DNA of 19,810 nt from the NCBI GenBank assembly GCA_030592225.1, contig JAUVJT010000017.1, positions 1 to 19,810 of the forward strand, given 5' to 3'. Origin of the DNA: Candidatus Stahliibacteriota bacterium. GTDB taxonomy: Bacteria; Hydrothermota; Tepidihabitantia; B3-TA06. Positions 1 to 7,406 of the stretch are shown here, one piece after another (position 1 is the first letter of the stretch; each line of letters opens with the position of its first letter). The notes beneath the pieces are model-generated. The model saw nothing but the letters and a program-made list of their open reading frames with translations. It was not told the DNA's origin and ran no database searches. Position numbers and translations under genes: made by a program.

Positions 1-127
1 CGTCAGGACTCGGCGCCATGCGCTGTGGAGTATCCGGTTGCCGTTATCGTTTATTGATCATGGGTCTCGTACAGTTTAGCGGCGAACTCCAGGGTAGTTC
101 ATGTCGGCTTTTGCAACCTGAACCAGA

Positions 128-171
128 GCCTGTCCCTTGAGGGGTCAACTTTACTGCGTCTCATAGGGTAC
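128..171 (+). repeat. Dispersed intergenic element, copy A
   Basis: This begins GCCTGTCCCTTGA and ends TCATAGGGTAC. The same ends occur at 18824-18858, GCCTGCCCCTTGA and TCATAGGGTAC. In both copies the bases just inside can pair: TGAG (138-141) with CTCA (160-163) here, and TGAACGC with GCGTTCA in copy B. The interior differs in length and sequence while the ends and the pairing are kept. Copies in two unrelated gaps suggest a dispersed element of unknown function. Confidence 0.6.
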
Positions 172-210
172 GGAGGTTACGGAAAGCACGGAGTTTAGGA
201 AGAGACCTTT

Positions 211-235
211 GTGTTCTCTGTGTTCTTTGTGGTTC
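211..235 (+). repeat. GTTCTCTGTG/CACAGAG-type intergenic repeat, copy 1
   Basis: The stretch contains GTGTTCTCTGTG followed by TTCTTTGTGGTT. An inverted relative (TTAACCACAGAGACCACAAA) lies at 18797-18821, next to the other copy of the dispersed element. I recall similar wording in intergenic DNA of several bacterial groups, but its function is not known to me. Confidence 0.5.
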
Positions 236-291
236 AGTATACCGTTTACCCTGACAGCTCACCGCTCACGGCTGGCGGACTGATATGGGGT

Positions 292-310
292 GCAATGACC
301 GTGTCATTGC
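292..310. repeat. Perfect inverted repeat GCAATGAC-N3-GTCATTGC
   Basis: Arms at 292-299 and 303-310 are perfect 8-bp complements around a 3-base centre. It is part of the palindrome-rich stretch 292-547. No gene start lies next to it, so an operator role is unlikely. Confidence 0.6.
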
Positions 311-338
311 TGCGACAACACTTGGGGGAAAAGTGGAG

Positions 339-378
339 CGCGGGTTTAGTATGCCCCTGTCGGGTGCTCTAACCCGCG
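339..378. repeat. Inverted repeat CGCGGGTT ... AACCCGCG
   Basis: Arms of 8 bp at 339-346 and 371-378 enclose 24 bases. A second repeat, GGTGCTC at 363-369 with GAGCACC at 401-407, overlaps it. The two structures would be mutually exclusive if transcribed. Confidence 0.5.
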
Positions 379-416
379 GAAAAATGAGAACGGCGGACTG
401 GAGCACCTGACACCCT

Positions 417-440
417 ACCCCTCCCGTCAAAGGGAGGGGT
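417..440. repeat. REP-like hairpin, C/G-rich arms
   Basis: CCCCTCCC (418-425) pairs with GGGAGGGG (432-439) around a 6-base loop, and one further A-T pair extends the stem. It resembles the hairpin at 525-547 read in the opposite orientation, so the two look like an inverted doublet of a REP-type palindrome. No T-tract follows on either strand. Confidence 0.6.
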
Positions 441-524
441 GAGAGTATGCAACAGCCGTACGATAGCATAGCTACTATCCTGTCCGTCGCATCTTCTTCG
501 CTTAAGGACGGCACCATCCCAGTG

Positions 525-547
525 TCCTCCCCCTTGATGGGGGAGGA
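525..547. repeat. REP-like hairpin, second of the doublet
   Basis: CCTCCCCC (526-533) pairs with GGGGGAGG (539-546) around loop TTGAT, with one further T-A pair outside. It is followed by AAAGGTGGAGGTG, while the hairpin at 417-440 is flanked in the opposite orientation by GGTAGGGTG. This fits a head-to-head pair of one palindromic repeat family. Confidence 0.6.
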
Positions 548-652
548 TAAAGGTGGAGGTGTTATTTATCCCCATGTAATACTCGCAGCAGAATCAAAAG
601 TTTCAAGCAGAGTACTGAAGTTGGCGGAGATACCCTGCAGTTTGCTGAAGGG

Positions 653-2095
653 TCATTCATCCGGAGGCGCATGGCTGCCCCTATCCACGAACCCCAATCT
701 GCGAAGCTTAGGGTAAAGGACCGAAGAGCTGATGTTCAGCGCTCGCCTGACCTGCGTTTTGTTCCCCTTAAACTCCCGCAAAAGTCTGGAGATGTAACGT
801 TGCTCACAGTAATCACGAAAATCAGCAAGGGTGGGGTTTCCCTGTGGTACATGGATAGTCCACCCCGATGCGGCAGCCTCGCCCCCCTCAACCATCTCGT
901 TTTCCCTGATTTCTTCGGGAAGATGCCTCGCTTCAATATCGCTGCCCTCTTCGGCTGCCAGCAATGCGGCCAGTTCTATAACGTGTTTGAGCTCGCGAAC
1001 GTTCCCGGGCCAGGAGTAGGATTCCAGGGCGATGAGAGCTATGTTTGAGATTCTTATCCCGGTATTCGCTTTTACGTTATGACGTGCCAGGAAATGTTCC
1101 GCCACGGGCTGTATGTCATCTGCACGTGTTCTTAAGGCAGGAACGTGGATGGTCAGACCCTTGAGACGGAAGTAGAGGTCCTCCCGGAGTTCGCCGGATG
1201 CTGCCGCCTTACGGACATCCTGATTGGTGGCGGCGATGATGCGCACGTTGGTGCATACCTCGCGTACCGAGCCTACCGGCCTGAAGGCGCCGGTTTCCAA
1301 AACCCGCAGGAGCGCGGCCTGATTATCTACTGAAAGCTCACCTATCTCATCTAAGAATATGCTTCCCCGGTCCGCAATCTCAAACAACCCGGGTTTTTTC
1401 CTTGCCGCGCCGGTGAACGCTCCTTTTTCGTGACCGAAAAGCTCGGAGGCCAGAAGCTCTGTCCGCAAGGTTGAACCATCCACCACCACCATCGGGTGAG
1501 ATGAACGCGCGCTTGCCGCATGAATCGCCTGCGCCACAAGCTCCTTTCCCGTTCCGCTCTCGCCGGTGATAAGTACCGGCATATCGGAAGTAGCCGCCCT
1601 GCTTATAAAGGAAAGGATCTCCTTTATTACCTCACTTTCACCCACGATATTGCCCAATCCTTTAATGCGCGCTAACTCCTCCTGCAGCACCAAATTACGC
1701 CGCTGCAACCCTGTACGCTCGGCTGCCTGCTGCACCGTCCGTGCAAGGTCGTCAGCTTCAAAAGGCTTGATAAGGAAATCAAAAGCCCCCAGTTTCATTA
1801 CCTGTACCGCCATCTCGGTGCTGGCGTGCCCGGAGATCATAACCACCTGCTGGGTTGGTCTTTCATCGGCCAGCTTGCGCAGCAGCTCGATGCCGTTCAT
1901 GCCCGGCATCCTGACGTCGGAGAGCACCACGTCGAAGAATTTGGTCTCCAGGTGTTCCACCGCCTCTTCAGCGCTACCGGCAGCGATAACCTCGCATCCC
2001 TGGTTGGTCAATATCCGGGAGGTTATTTTCAAAAACCCCGGTTCGTCGTCAACCACTAACACGCGAATTGGTTCTGCAACTAATTTGCGGTTCAC
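653..2095 (-). CDS. Sigma-54-dependent response regulator (NtrC family)
   Basis: This 480-residue protein is a DNA-binding regulator that would activate sigma-54 promoters when phosphorylated. The receiver domain (about 10-125) has the acidic pair D16/D17, phosphoacceptor D60, S88 and K110. The AAA+ domain (about 148-390) shows Walker A GESGTGKE at 178-185, the sigma-54 contact loop GAFTGA at 225-230, Walker B with D249/E250, arginines near 304-310 and WPGNVREL at 362-369. A Fis-type helix-turn-helix occupies about 443-469. The start is GTG, overlapping the kinase stop by four bases (GTGA), with GAGGAGG just upstream. The neighbouring kinase is its likely partner. No sigma-54 promoter was found by eye in the window, so its targets are probably elsewhere. 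Length and motifs are normal for the family. Confidence 0.95.
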   Translation of the reverse strand: MNRKLVAEPIRVLVVDDEPGFLKITSRILTNQGCEVIAAGSAEEAVEHLETKFFDVVLSDVRMPGMNGIELLRKLADERPTQQVVMISGHASTEMAVQVMKLGAFDFLIKPFEADDLARTVQQAAERTGLQRRNLVLQEELARIKGLGNIVGESEVIKEILSFISRAATSDMPVLITGESGTGKELVAQAIHAASARSSHPMVVVDGSTLRTELLASELFGHEKGAFTGAARKKPGLFEIADRGSIFLDEIGELSVDNQAALLRVLETGAFRPVGSVREVCTNVRIIAATNQDVRKAAASGELREDLYFRLKGLTIHVPALRTRADDIQPVAEHFLARHNVKANTGIRISNIALIALESYSWPGNVRELKHVIELAALLAAEEGSDIEARHLPEEIRENEMVEGGEAAASGWTIHVPQGNPTLADFRDYCEQRYISRLLREFKGNKTQVRRALNISSSVLYPKLRRLGFVDRGSHAPPDE

Positions 2096-5000
2096 CGTTC
2101 CTCCTCACCGGCAATAGGCACTTCGATGACGAACGTGGTCAGTTCGTCGCAGCTGCTTTCGAGATAAATTCGGGCGCCGAAACGCTCCAGCAGCATTGCG
2201 CCTATGGAAAGTCCCAGCCCGGTGCCCCGCTCGCCCGGTTTGGTGGTAAACAGCGGTTCAAATATCCGTTCACGCATATGCTCGGGGATGGGCGGGCCAT
2301 TATTGCTTATGATTATGCGAATCATCTGGTTGGCGCCGGTTTCGGTGCAAATCAGCACCTTGCCCGAGCCTTCAAGGGCGTCGTAGGCGTTCTGTATCAC
2401 ATTGACCATGACCTGCTCCAGTCCCTGTGGATCGATAAACGCGGGTGAAAGGGAGGATTGCAGAGACATCTGGACCCGTATCTCCTTCATGGAAAGATGC
2501 CGGGAAAGCAAATCCAGCGCATTGCGAACGACGGCATTGACGTCGGTGGGGGAAACGTGCACGTCTTTTTCCCTGGTGAAGGCCAGCAGGTTTTTGACCA
2601 CCTTGCGGGTACGGTAAATCTCCGCTTCCAGGTCAGCCAGCAACTCGAGGCAGTCCTTGCGGAATTCCTCAACAGATTCAATGTCTTCGTTGAGGAGATC
2701 GTTAAGGGCGCCGGTGTTGAGAAGCATGACGGCAAGGGGATTGTTTACCTGGTGGGCGATACCTGCGGCAAACACTCCCAGCGAGGCCAACCTGGTCGAG
2801 CGCAGCAATTGTTCCTGTATCCGCATGCGCTCGGTGATGTCAATGCAGTTACCCATAACAGCCTCCTTGTTCTCGTAGACTATGGGGCGGGTTCTGAATT
2901 CAAGAACGGCGATCTGGCCGTTCTTGCGCATCAGGTGCATGAAATAGTGATTTACGCTTGCATCTTCCTGCCGGCGCATCTCCTCCCTTATCTTGGGGGC
3001 GCTCACGTGGTCGGGCACTTCCAATTTCCTGCTATCCATACTCAACAATTCAGCACGGGAGTATCCGGTAATCTCTTCCATCTCGTGGTTGACAAACAGG
3101 AAGTGTCCCTTGCGATAGATGTAGACTCCCACCAGCGCCTGTTCGGTTAGCGAACGGTAGCGTTCCTCCGACTCCTGCAGTTCCGCGGCGCGTTCATCCA
3201 CCAACTCTTCAAGATGTTCGCGATGCCGGTGCAGTTCTTTCTCGGCCAGCTTGCGTTTGGTGTTGTCGAGTATGTAGCCTTGAATCGCCGATTCGCCTTT
3301 GTAGGCAATGGTTTGAGCAATCTCGGTTACGTCCAGAGGTGAACCGTTTCTGCGAATCAATCTCGTTTCACTAAGTTCCCCCAGCCTTCCTTCTCTTGAG
3401 AGTACAGTTTTAATATTCTCTTGCGCTTGCTTACGATAATCCGGATGGACGAAGTCCAGAACCGGCCTCCCCACGAGCGCATCCACCGCCCCATATCCCA
3501 GCATTTGAACCATTGCCGGATTAACGAACAATATCTTCCCTTTTTGATAAATAACAATACCGGCGGGAGAATGCTCGAAGATGTTCCGGAATTTCTCCTC
3601 CGATTCCACGAGTGCGGCAATATTCTGTATCTCGCGTACCTGTCGAACCACAATATCCTCAAGATACAGGATGAGAGATTTGTCCGGTCGCCTTCCGTCA
3701 AAGGGGGTATCCACTGAAAGATAACTCCGGGTGGAACCGTTTTTGCCAAGCATGGGTACGTACAACTCATCACCCGGCTTCCAGGAACCCGGGACATTGT
3801 CCGCCTCGTCCTCTTGCGGGGAATATCTGCCGGTTTTGGCGAAATCCACACCCGCCTCGGCAGGGATAAAGAACGAATGGCTGATTTTGAACTCCTCGCT
3901 GAGCATCTGCTCGAAAGGCTTCTTATCGGGTGAAGCAACCTTGCGCATCCCCTCGATTATCTCGGGATCGAGTCCCACCTGCCCCAGATGCGTAATCTGT
4001 CCCTTTTCGTTCTGAAGCGCGAGAATCGCGCGTTTGAATAACTCGGCGTCGCGAACCGCCTGGCATCCCAACTGAAGACACTCTGTTATGCCGGCAGTCC
4101 CGCGCAGCCTGTCCAGAAGTTCCGCCCTCACTGTCTGCTGCAGCTGCAGCAGCTTTCGTTCGGTGATGTCGCGGATAAATACCAGATCGGCAGGCTTGCC
4201 TTGATAGGTGATTATACCCGCATTCAACTCCATGTGTACCCTGCGCCCGTCCCGGTGCAGCAGAATTGTTTCATATATGGAGGGAACCTCCTCGCCGGCC
4301 ATACGCCGACGGTAATAATCACTTACTTTGGGAAGTTCTCGAGGATCGATATAATCGGTAAGCGGCGTGCCGCGTAGCTCCTCAACACCATAACCCAGCA
4401 GTTGAGCCAGGCGAGGATTGACGTATTCCAGGAGACCCTCCCGAACGATGGTAATGCCGTCGTTGGCCCGCTCAACCAGATTCCGGAACGTCTCTTCCGA
4501 TTCCCACAGCACTTCCTGCGCCTTCTTGCGCCCGGTAATCTCTCGCTGCAGCTCGACGTTCTTCAGCCGGCAGGCCTCCACTTCCCGTTCCTTTTTTTCC
4601 GCTTCGTGTCTAACCTGCATCCTGGCAATCTTCTCAGCGCTTTCTTCACCAAAGATATGCTTCTTCAATTCACTGTATTTCTTGTAATAGCGGAGTGATT
4701 CCTCGAAATTTGCCTGCGCCTCGTATAATTCAGCAAGCTCCTCATAGCTGGTCATCTCCTGGTTCTTTGCGCCGATTTCGCAGGCGACGTGCAGACCTCG
4801 CTGCAGATAAGAGAGCGCCGAATCGTAGTCTCCCGTCAGGGTATGAACACGTCCGATATTGCTGCAGGAAATGGTGATGCCTTGTTTGTCGCCAATCATC
4901 TCAAAGATACTTACGGCTTTGAGGTAGTAATGCAGGGCTTTATCGTAATCATCTCGCTTTTCGTAAATCACCCCGATGTTGTTGTAGGAGTTGGCCAGTC

Positions 5001-5682
5001 CCTGTTTATCTCCCGCTTTTTTTTTGATCCTTAAGGCTTTGATATGGTACTCCAGGGCCTTATCGTAATCGCCGCGATTTTTGTAGATAACCCCGATATT
5101 ACTGTAGGAACTCGCCATACCCGCTTTATTCCCGAGAGCTTTTTTGATGCTCAGGGATTTGAGATAATATTCCAACGCCAGATCGTAATCGTTTTGACTC
5201 TTATAGATAATTCCGATATTGTTAGAAACGGCGGCCAAGCCCTGTTTATTCCCTGTCTCCTTATTGAGTTTCAGCGCCCTGAGATAATATTCCAGGGCTT
5301 TATCGTAATCGCCGCGATTTTTATAAATAAGCCCGATATTATTATAGGAATTTGCAAGGCCTGTTTTGTCATCGGCTTCGGTAAATATTTCCATCGCTTT
5401 GAGATGGCATTCCAGGGCCTCCTCGTAGTTGCTCGTTACCCACTTGGAGATGCCGATAAGCTGATAACTTCTGGCAACCCCTTGCTTGTAATTCAGCGCT
5501 TCGGCCAGTTCAAATGCCTGGTTTGCATAATTCATTGCTTTTTCAGGATCACGACGGTACACTGCGTAAGCCAGGTCATTCAGCGTCCGTACTTTTTTCC
5601 TCCCTGATTCGCCTTGCTCAGGCGCAGAGCCAAGCTCGGCCAACCTTTTCTCCAAATCACCAACATTATCATCCTTAGGCAT
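2092..5682 (-). CDS. Soluble TPR-PAS-GAF-PAS-PAS sensor histidine kinase
   Basis: With the start chosen here the protein has 1196 residues. About 66-345 are tandem 40-residue TPR units. They are followed by a charged coiled coil, PAS (about 395-506), a GAF-like domain (about 522-686), PAS (about 692-809), a short coiled coil and PAS (about 838-950). The HisKA domain carries H977 in GIAHQVNNPL, and the HATPase domain has N-box N1098 and G2 box GTGLGLS at 1153-1159. The G1 box reads NNGPPIP, with N1127 where Asp is usual. No membrane segment is visible, so it probably senses a cytoplasmic signal or a partner bound by the TPRs. The regulator gene overlaps its end. An in-frame ATG at 5760 exists, but the 5682 start is preferred because a small ORF with a strong ribosome site ends just over it, suggesting coupling. 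Confidence 0.92.
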   Translation of the reverse strand: MPKDDNVGDLEKRLAELGSAPEQGESGRKKVRTLNDLAYAVYRRDPEKAMNYANQAFELAEALNYKQGVARSYQLIGISKWVTSNYEEALECHLKAMEIFTEADDKTGLANSYNNIGLIYKNRGDYDKALEYYLRALKLNKETGNKQGLAAVSNNIGIIYKSQNDYDLALEYYLKSLSIKKALGNKAGMASSYSNIGVIYKNRGDYDKALEYHIKALRIKKKAGDKQGLANSYNNIGVIYEKRDDYDKALHYYLKAVSIFEMIGDKQGITISCSNIGRVHTLTGDYDSALSYLQRGLHVACEIGAKNQEMTSYEELAELYEAQANFEESLRYYKKYSELKKHIFGEESAEKIARMQVRHEAEKKEREVEACRLKNVELQREITGRKKAQEVLWESEETFRNLVERANDGITIVREGLLEYVNPRLAQLLGYGVEELRGTPLTDYIDPRELPKVSDYYRRRMAGEEVPSIYETILLHRDGRRVHMELNAGIITYQGKPADLVFIRDITERKLLQLQQTVRAELLDRLRGTAGITECLQLGCQAVRDAELFKRAILALQNEKGQITHLGQVGLDPEIIEGMRKVASPDKKPFEQMLSEEFKISHSFFIPAEAGVDFAKTGRYSPQEDEADNVPGSWKPGDELYVPMLGKNGSTRSYLSVDTPFDGRRPDKSLILYLEDIVVRQVREIQNIAALVESEEKFRNIFEHSPAGIVIYQKGKILFVNPAMVQMLGYGAVDALVGRPVLDFVHPDYRKQAQENIKTVLSREGRLGELSETRLIRRNGSPLDVTEIAQTIAYKGESAIQGYILDNTKRKLAEKELHRHREHLEELVDERAAELQESEERYRSLTEQALVGVYIYRKGHFLFVNHEMEEITGYSRAELLSMDSRKLEVPDHVSAPKIREEMRRQEDASVNHYFMHLMRKNGQIAVLEFRTRPIVYENKEAVMGNCIDITERMRIQEQLLRSTRLASLGVFAAGIAHQVNNPLAVMLLNTGALNDLLNEDIESVEEFRKDCLELLADLEAEIYRTRKVVKNLLAFTREKDVHVSPTDVNAVVRNALDLLSRHLSMKEIRVQMSLQSSLSPAFIDPQGLEQVMVNVIQNAYDALEGSGKVLICTETGANQMIRIIISNNGPPIPEHMRERIFEPLFTTKPGERGTGLGLSIGAMLLERFGARIYLESSCDELTTFVIEVPIAGEEER
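4768..5367 (-). repeat. Five tandem 120-bp units encoding TPRs
   Basis: Five consecutive 40-codon units share the core NIGxIYKxxxDYDxALxYYL and a G-x-K-x-G-x-A linker. At DNA level the phrase encoding GDYDKALEY recurs almost unchanged. Such repeats can gain or lose units by recombination, and they can also collapse in short-read assemblies. Confidence 0.8.
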
Positions 5683-5785
5683 AAGTACTGACTTTCCTGT
5701 CGAATGGAGCGGCAAGCTGTTTTTCCGCCGTATCTGCAACCAGCTTGCCGATACCCTCATCCTGCCGATTGCAGAGGTTCATCAT
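5675..5785 (-). CDS. Small ORF (36 aa) overlapping the kinase start
   Basis: This starts with two ATG codons (5785 and 5782) after AAGGAG at 5788-5793, a better ribosome site than either kinase start has. It reads 36 residues, beginning MMNLCNRQDEG and ending DRKVSTYA, and stops at TAA 5675-5677. The kinase ATG (5680-5682) lies inside its last codons, an 8-base overlap. The peptide has no signal sequence or membrane segment, and I recognise no family. It may be a regulatory peptide or a coupling leader that delivers ribosomes to the kinase. Promoter, ribosome site and stop overlap support it; conservation is unknown. Confidence 0.5.
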   Translation of the reverse strand: MMNLCNRQDEGIGKLVADTAEKQLAAPFDRKVSTYA

Positions 5786-5805
5786 TACTCCTTGTGCTCG
5801 CTTTC

Positions 5806-5860
5806 AACTCTCATTATCACGTTCCATTCCTTAATCATCCGCATAACTCTCAGTATCAAG
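5806..5860. promoter_or_regulatory. Two 16-base direct repeats at the kinase promoter
   Basis: AACTCTCAGTATCAAG at 5845-5860 and AACTCTCATTATCACG at 5806-5821 match at 14 of 16 positions and lie 39 bp apart. The first overlaps the edge of the -10 box and the second lies in the leader. Paired direct repeats at this position suggest a repressor or autoregulatory site, but no binder is identified. Confidence 0.4.
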
Positions 5861-5886
5861 GATAAACTTCCTGCAAGGAATGTCAA
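5859..5886 (-). promoter_or_regulatory. Sigma-70-like promoter of the kinase operon
   Basis: The -35 box is TTGACA (5886-5881) and the -10 box TATCCT (5864-5859), with a 16-bp spacer. Transcription should start near 5852, giving a leader of about 67 bases before the small ORF. The spacer contains TTCCT-N3-AGGAA (5868-5880), a short palindrome that could be an operator. Confidence 0.6.
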
Positions 5887-6095
5887 GAGAAACAATCCTA
5901 TGTTTTGCCGCGCTCGAGTAGATGGATGCCGGCAAAGAGGGGAGTCGTTGTTGAAATCAGCCGCCGGATATTATCTTGATAGCCGGTACGTAAGGTCGTT
6001 TGGGTATTTGGGACATGGTTTACTCTCCTGCACGTTCCGAACCAGGGATCGTTCGCCGTGAATGTGGAGGGAACAATGTTTCTGCTGTGCGCCCA

Positions 6096-6123
6096 TTGAC
6101 CAGGGAGTGTATTTAGGTATAAT
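6096..6123 (+). promoter_or_regulatory. Sigma-70-like promoter, leaderless export gene
   Basis: TTGACC (6096-6101), a 16-bp spacer and a perfect TATAAT (6118-6123). Only seven bases separate the -10 box from ATG 6131, so transcription should begin at or next to the start codon. No ribosome site precedes that ATG. Confidence 0.75.
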
Positions 6124-6130
6124 CTTTCCC

Positions 6131-7405
6131 ATGATAGGGTTATTGCTTTGGTCTCTTGCAGGTCTCGGTTTGGTTTCGGGCGAATCTTTCGGTCGGGAGA
6201 TGCCTGTTGAGCTGGGCATGATTTCCGAACAGCATATCTCCATAGATGATTACGTGCTTAATGCCGGCGACACTCTGCTGGTGCTGGTTAAAGGCCGTTT
6301 TCCCTACAGTTATCCCGTGCAGATAGGTCCTACCGGACAGCTGGTTATCATGCTGCCTTCCAACCGCAAGATGACCACATTCGGTCAGACCTTCGGAGAC
6401 GTGAGTTTGGTTAATCTTGAAACCTTAAGTTACGTGGAAGTGGTGGACGTACCGGTACGTCGCGCGCGCGCGCTGGTTGCGGCGGCGCTGGGAGAATTTA
6501 TCCGGCCGGTTGAGGTTGATTTCGTTCTGCTGGGTCCAAGGATGTTCAAGATAAACGTGTTGGGTGACGTCCAGTGGCCCGGCAGCTACCTGGCTACCCC
6601 GTTTATGCGCGTAGAGGACGGTCTCGATCAAGCCGGCGGTATCTCCCCCATGGGGTCGGTATCAAATATCCTGATTGCCCGGCGCTCCGGGGACAGCTTG
6701 AGGGTGAACCTGCGGCGCTACCGGGAAGAAGGGGAACTGGCGGCCAACCCTTTCCTTTCAGACGGCGACGTTATCTACGTATCCAAGATGAAGCGTTTTG
6801 TCCTCTTGCGAGGCGCGGTGTTTGCCAAGGAAGCGGCCGATAACCCGGCCATGCAGGCCGCGTTCAGCATTGACACCTTGCGAAGGCAGTTTAATGCCGA
6901 ACACTGGCTGGAATTCGAGATCGGGGAGCGAGCGTGTGATTTCCTTGTCAGTCGGGCGGTGCTTCTTCCGCAAAGCGATCTGCTCCATTGTTACATTCAG
7001 AGGGGGAAAGAAAGGATTTTCTTCGACATGCAGGAGTATCTTGCCAGCGGACAGGGAAAAAACCCACGGCTCGAGCACGGCGACATCGTAACCGTCCCTC
7101 GCTCGGAGCGATTTATCTACGTTACGGGCGAGGTAAAAAAACCCGGACCGGTAGTGTACAACCAGGCTTTTACCCTCAACCAGTACATTGGACAGGCATT
7201 AGGGTTTTCCTACACCGCTAATGTCCGGGCGGTACGTATCATGTACCCTGACGGACATACCCGGCGCGCTCATCCGGATATGCAGCTCGAACCGGGAGCG
7301 ACGATTTACGTTCCGCGAAGGCCCGTGTATGAAATCCGCGACTGGGTGGGCCTTACGGCTGCGACCATTAGCCTGGTGGCTCTCATCATAACCTTTGGAG
7401 AGTGA
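6131..7405 (+). CDS. Polysaccharide export protein, SLBB domains (Wza-like)
   Basis: This 424-residue exported protein belongs to the outer-membrane polysaccharide export family that forms the exit channel for capsule or exopolysaccharide. A hydrophobic signal (MIGLLLWSLAGLGLVSG) starts at residue 1 and has no lipobox cysteine, unlike E. coli Wza. A Poly_export-type domain spans about 40-133. One SLBB domain begins at INVLGDVQWPGSY (about 141) and another at FIYVTGEVKKPGPV (about 328), with a less clear unit between. A hydrophobic helix at about 405-422 ends the protein, as in the Wza pore helix. An upstream ATG at 6062 is in frame but would precede the promoter and spoil the signal. One base separates it from the Wzz-like gene. 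No glycosyltransferase is nearby, so the sugar made is unknown. Confidence 0.85.
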   Translation: MIGLLLWSLAGLGLVSGESFGREMPVELGMISEQHISIDDYVLNAGDTLLVLVKGRFPYSYPVQIGPTGQLVIMLPSNRKMTTFGQTFGDVSLVNLETLSYVEVVDVPVRRARALVAAALGEFIRPVEVDFVLLGPRMFKINVLGDVQWPGSYLATPFMRVEDGLDQAGGISPMGSVSNILIARRSGDSLRVNLRRYREEGELAANPFLSDGDVIYVSKMKRFVLLRGAVFAKEAADNPAMQAAFSIDTLRRQFNAEHWLEFEIGERACDFLVSRAVLLPQSDLLHCYIQRGKERIFFDMQEYLASGQGKNPRLEHGDIVTVPRSERFIYVTGEVKKPGPVVYNQAFTLNQYIGQALGFSYTANVRAVRIMYPDGHTRRAHPDMQLEPGATIYVPRRPVYEIRDWVGLTAATISLVALIITFGE

Positions 7406-7406
7406 G

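Larger units (their letters stand above)
1..652. other. Gene-free, repeat-rich left flank
   Basis: No convincing gene is visible on either strand; open frames here are short, lack good ribosome sites and match no family I know. The stretch holds a copy of a dispersed element (128-171), a CACAGAG/GTTCTCTGTG-type repeat (211-235) and at least four inverted repeats between 292 and 547. It lies downstream of the response regulator, but none of its hairpins is followed by a T-tract in the minus direction, so none is a classical terminator. Confidence 0.7.
5786..6130. other. Divergent control region between kinase operon and export genes
   Basis: This 345-base gap holds a minus-strand promoter (5859-5886), a plus-strand promoter (6096-6123), two 16-base direct repeats (5806-5821, 5845-5860) and a short inverted repeat within the minus promoter. 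TTTGCCG (5904-5910) and CGGCAAA (5930-5936) can also pair, without a T-tract. The middle, about 5940-6060, shows no clear feature. An 89-codon open frame on the plus strand looks spurious. Confidence 0.6.

Noticed and set aside
417..547. Hairpins as rho-independent terminators of the response regulator
   Set aside because: No T-tract follows on the minus strand, and they lie 100 bases or more past the stop; they look like REP-type repeats.
5044..5607. A 187-codon plus-strand frame opposite the TPR region
   Set aside because: It is a periodic antisense shadow of the TPR repeats, with repetitive isoleucine-rich sequence and no domain I recognise.
5683..5760. A 26-residue N-terminal extension of the kinase from ATG 5760
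   Set aside because: The extension lacks a ribosome site and runs in a different frame from the small ORF that has one. The ATG at 5682 is overlapped by that ORF's stop, as expected for coupling, and MPKDD starts a plausible charged N-terminus.
6062..6130. A 23-residue N-terminal extension of the SLBB export protein
   Set aside because: It would lie over and upstream of a near-consensus promoter and put a cysteine-rich stretch before a clear signal peptide.
7395..7406. TTG start for the Wzz-like gene
   Set aside because: The TTG is part of the ribosome site for ATG 7407 and overlaps the end of the previous gene.
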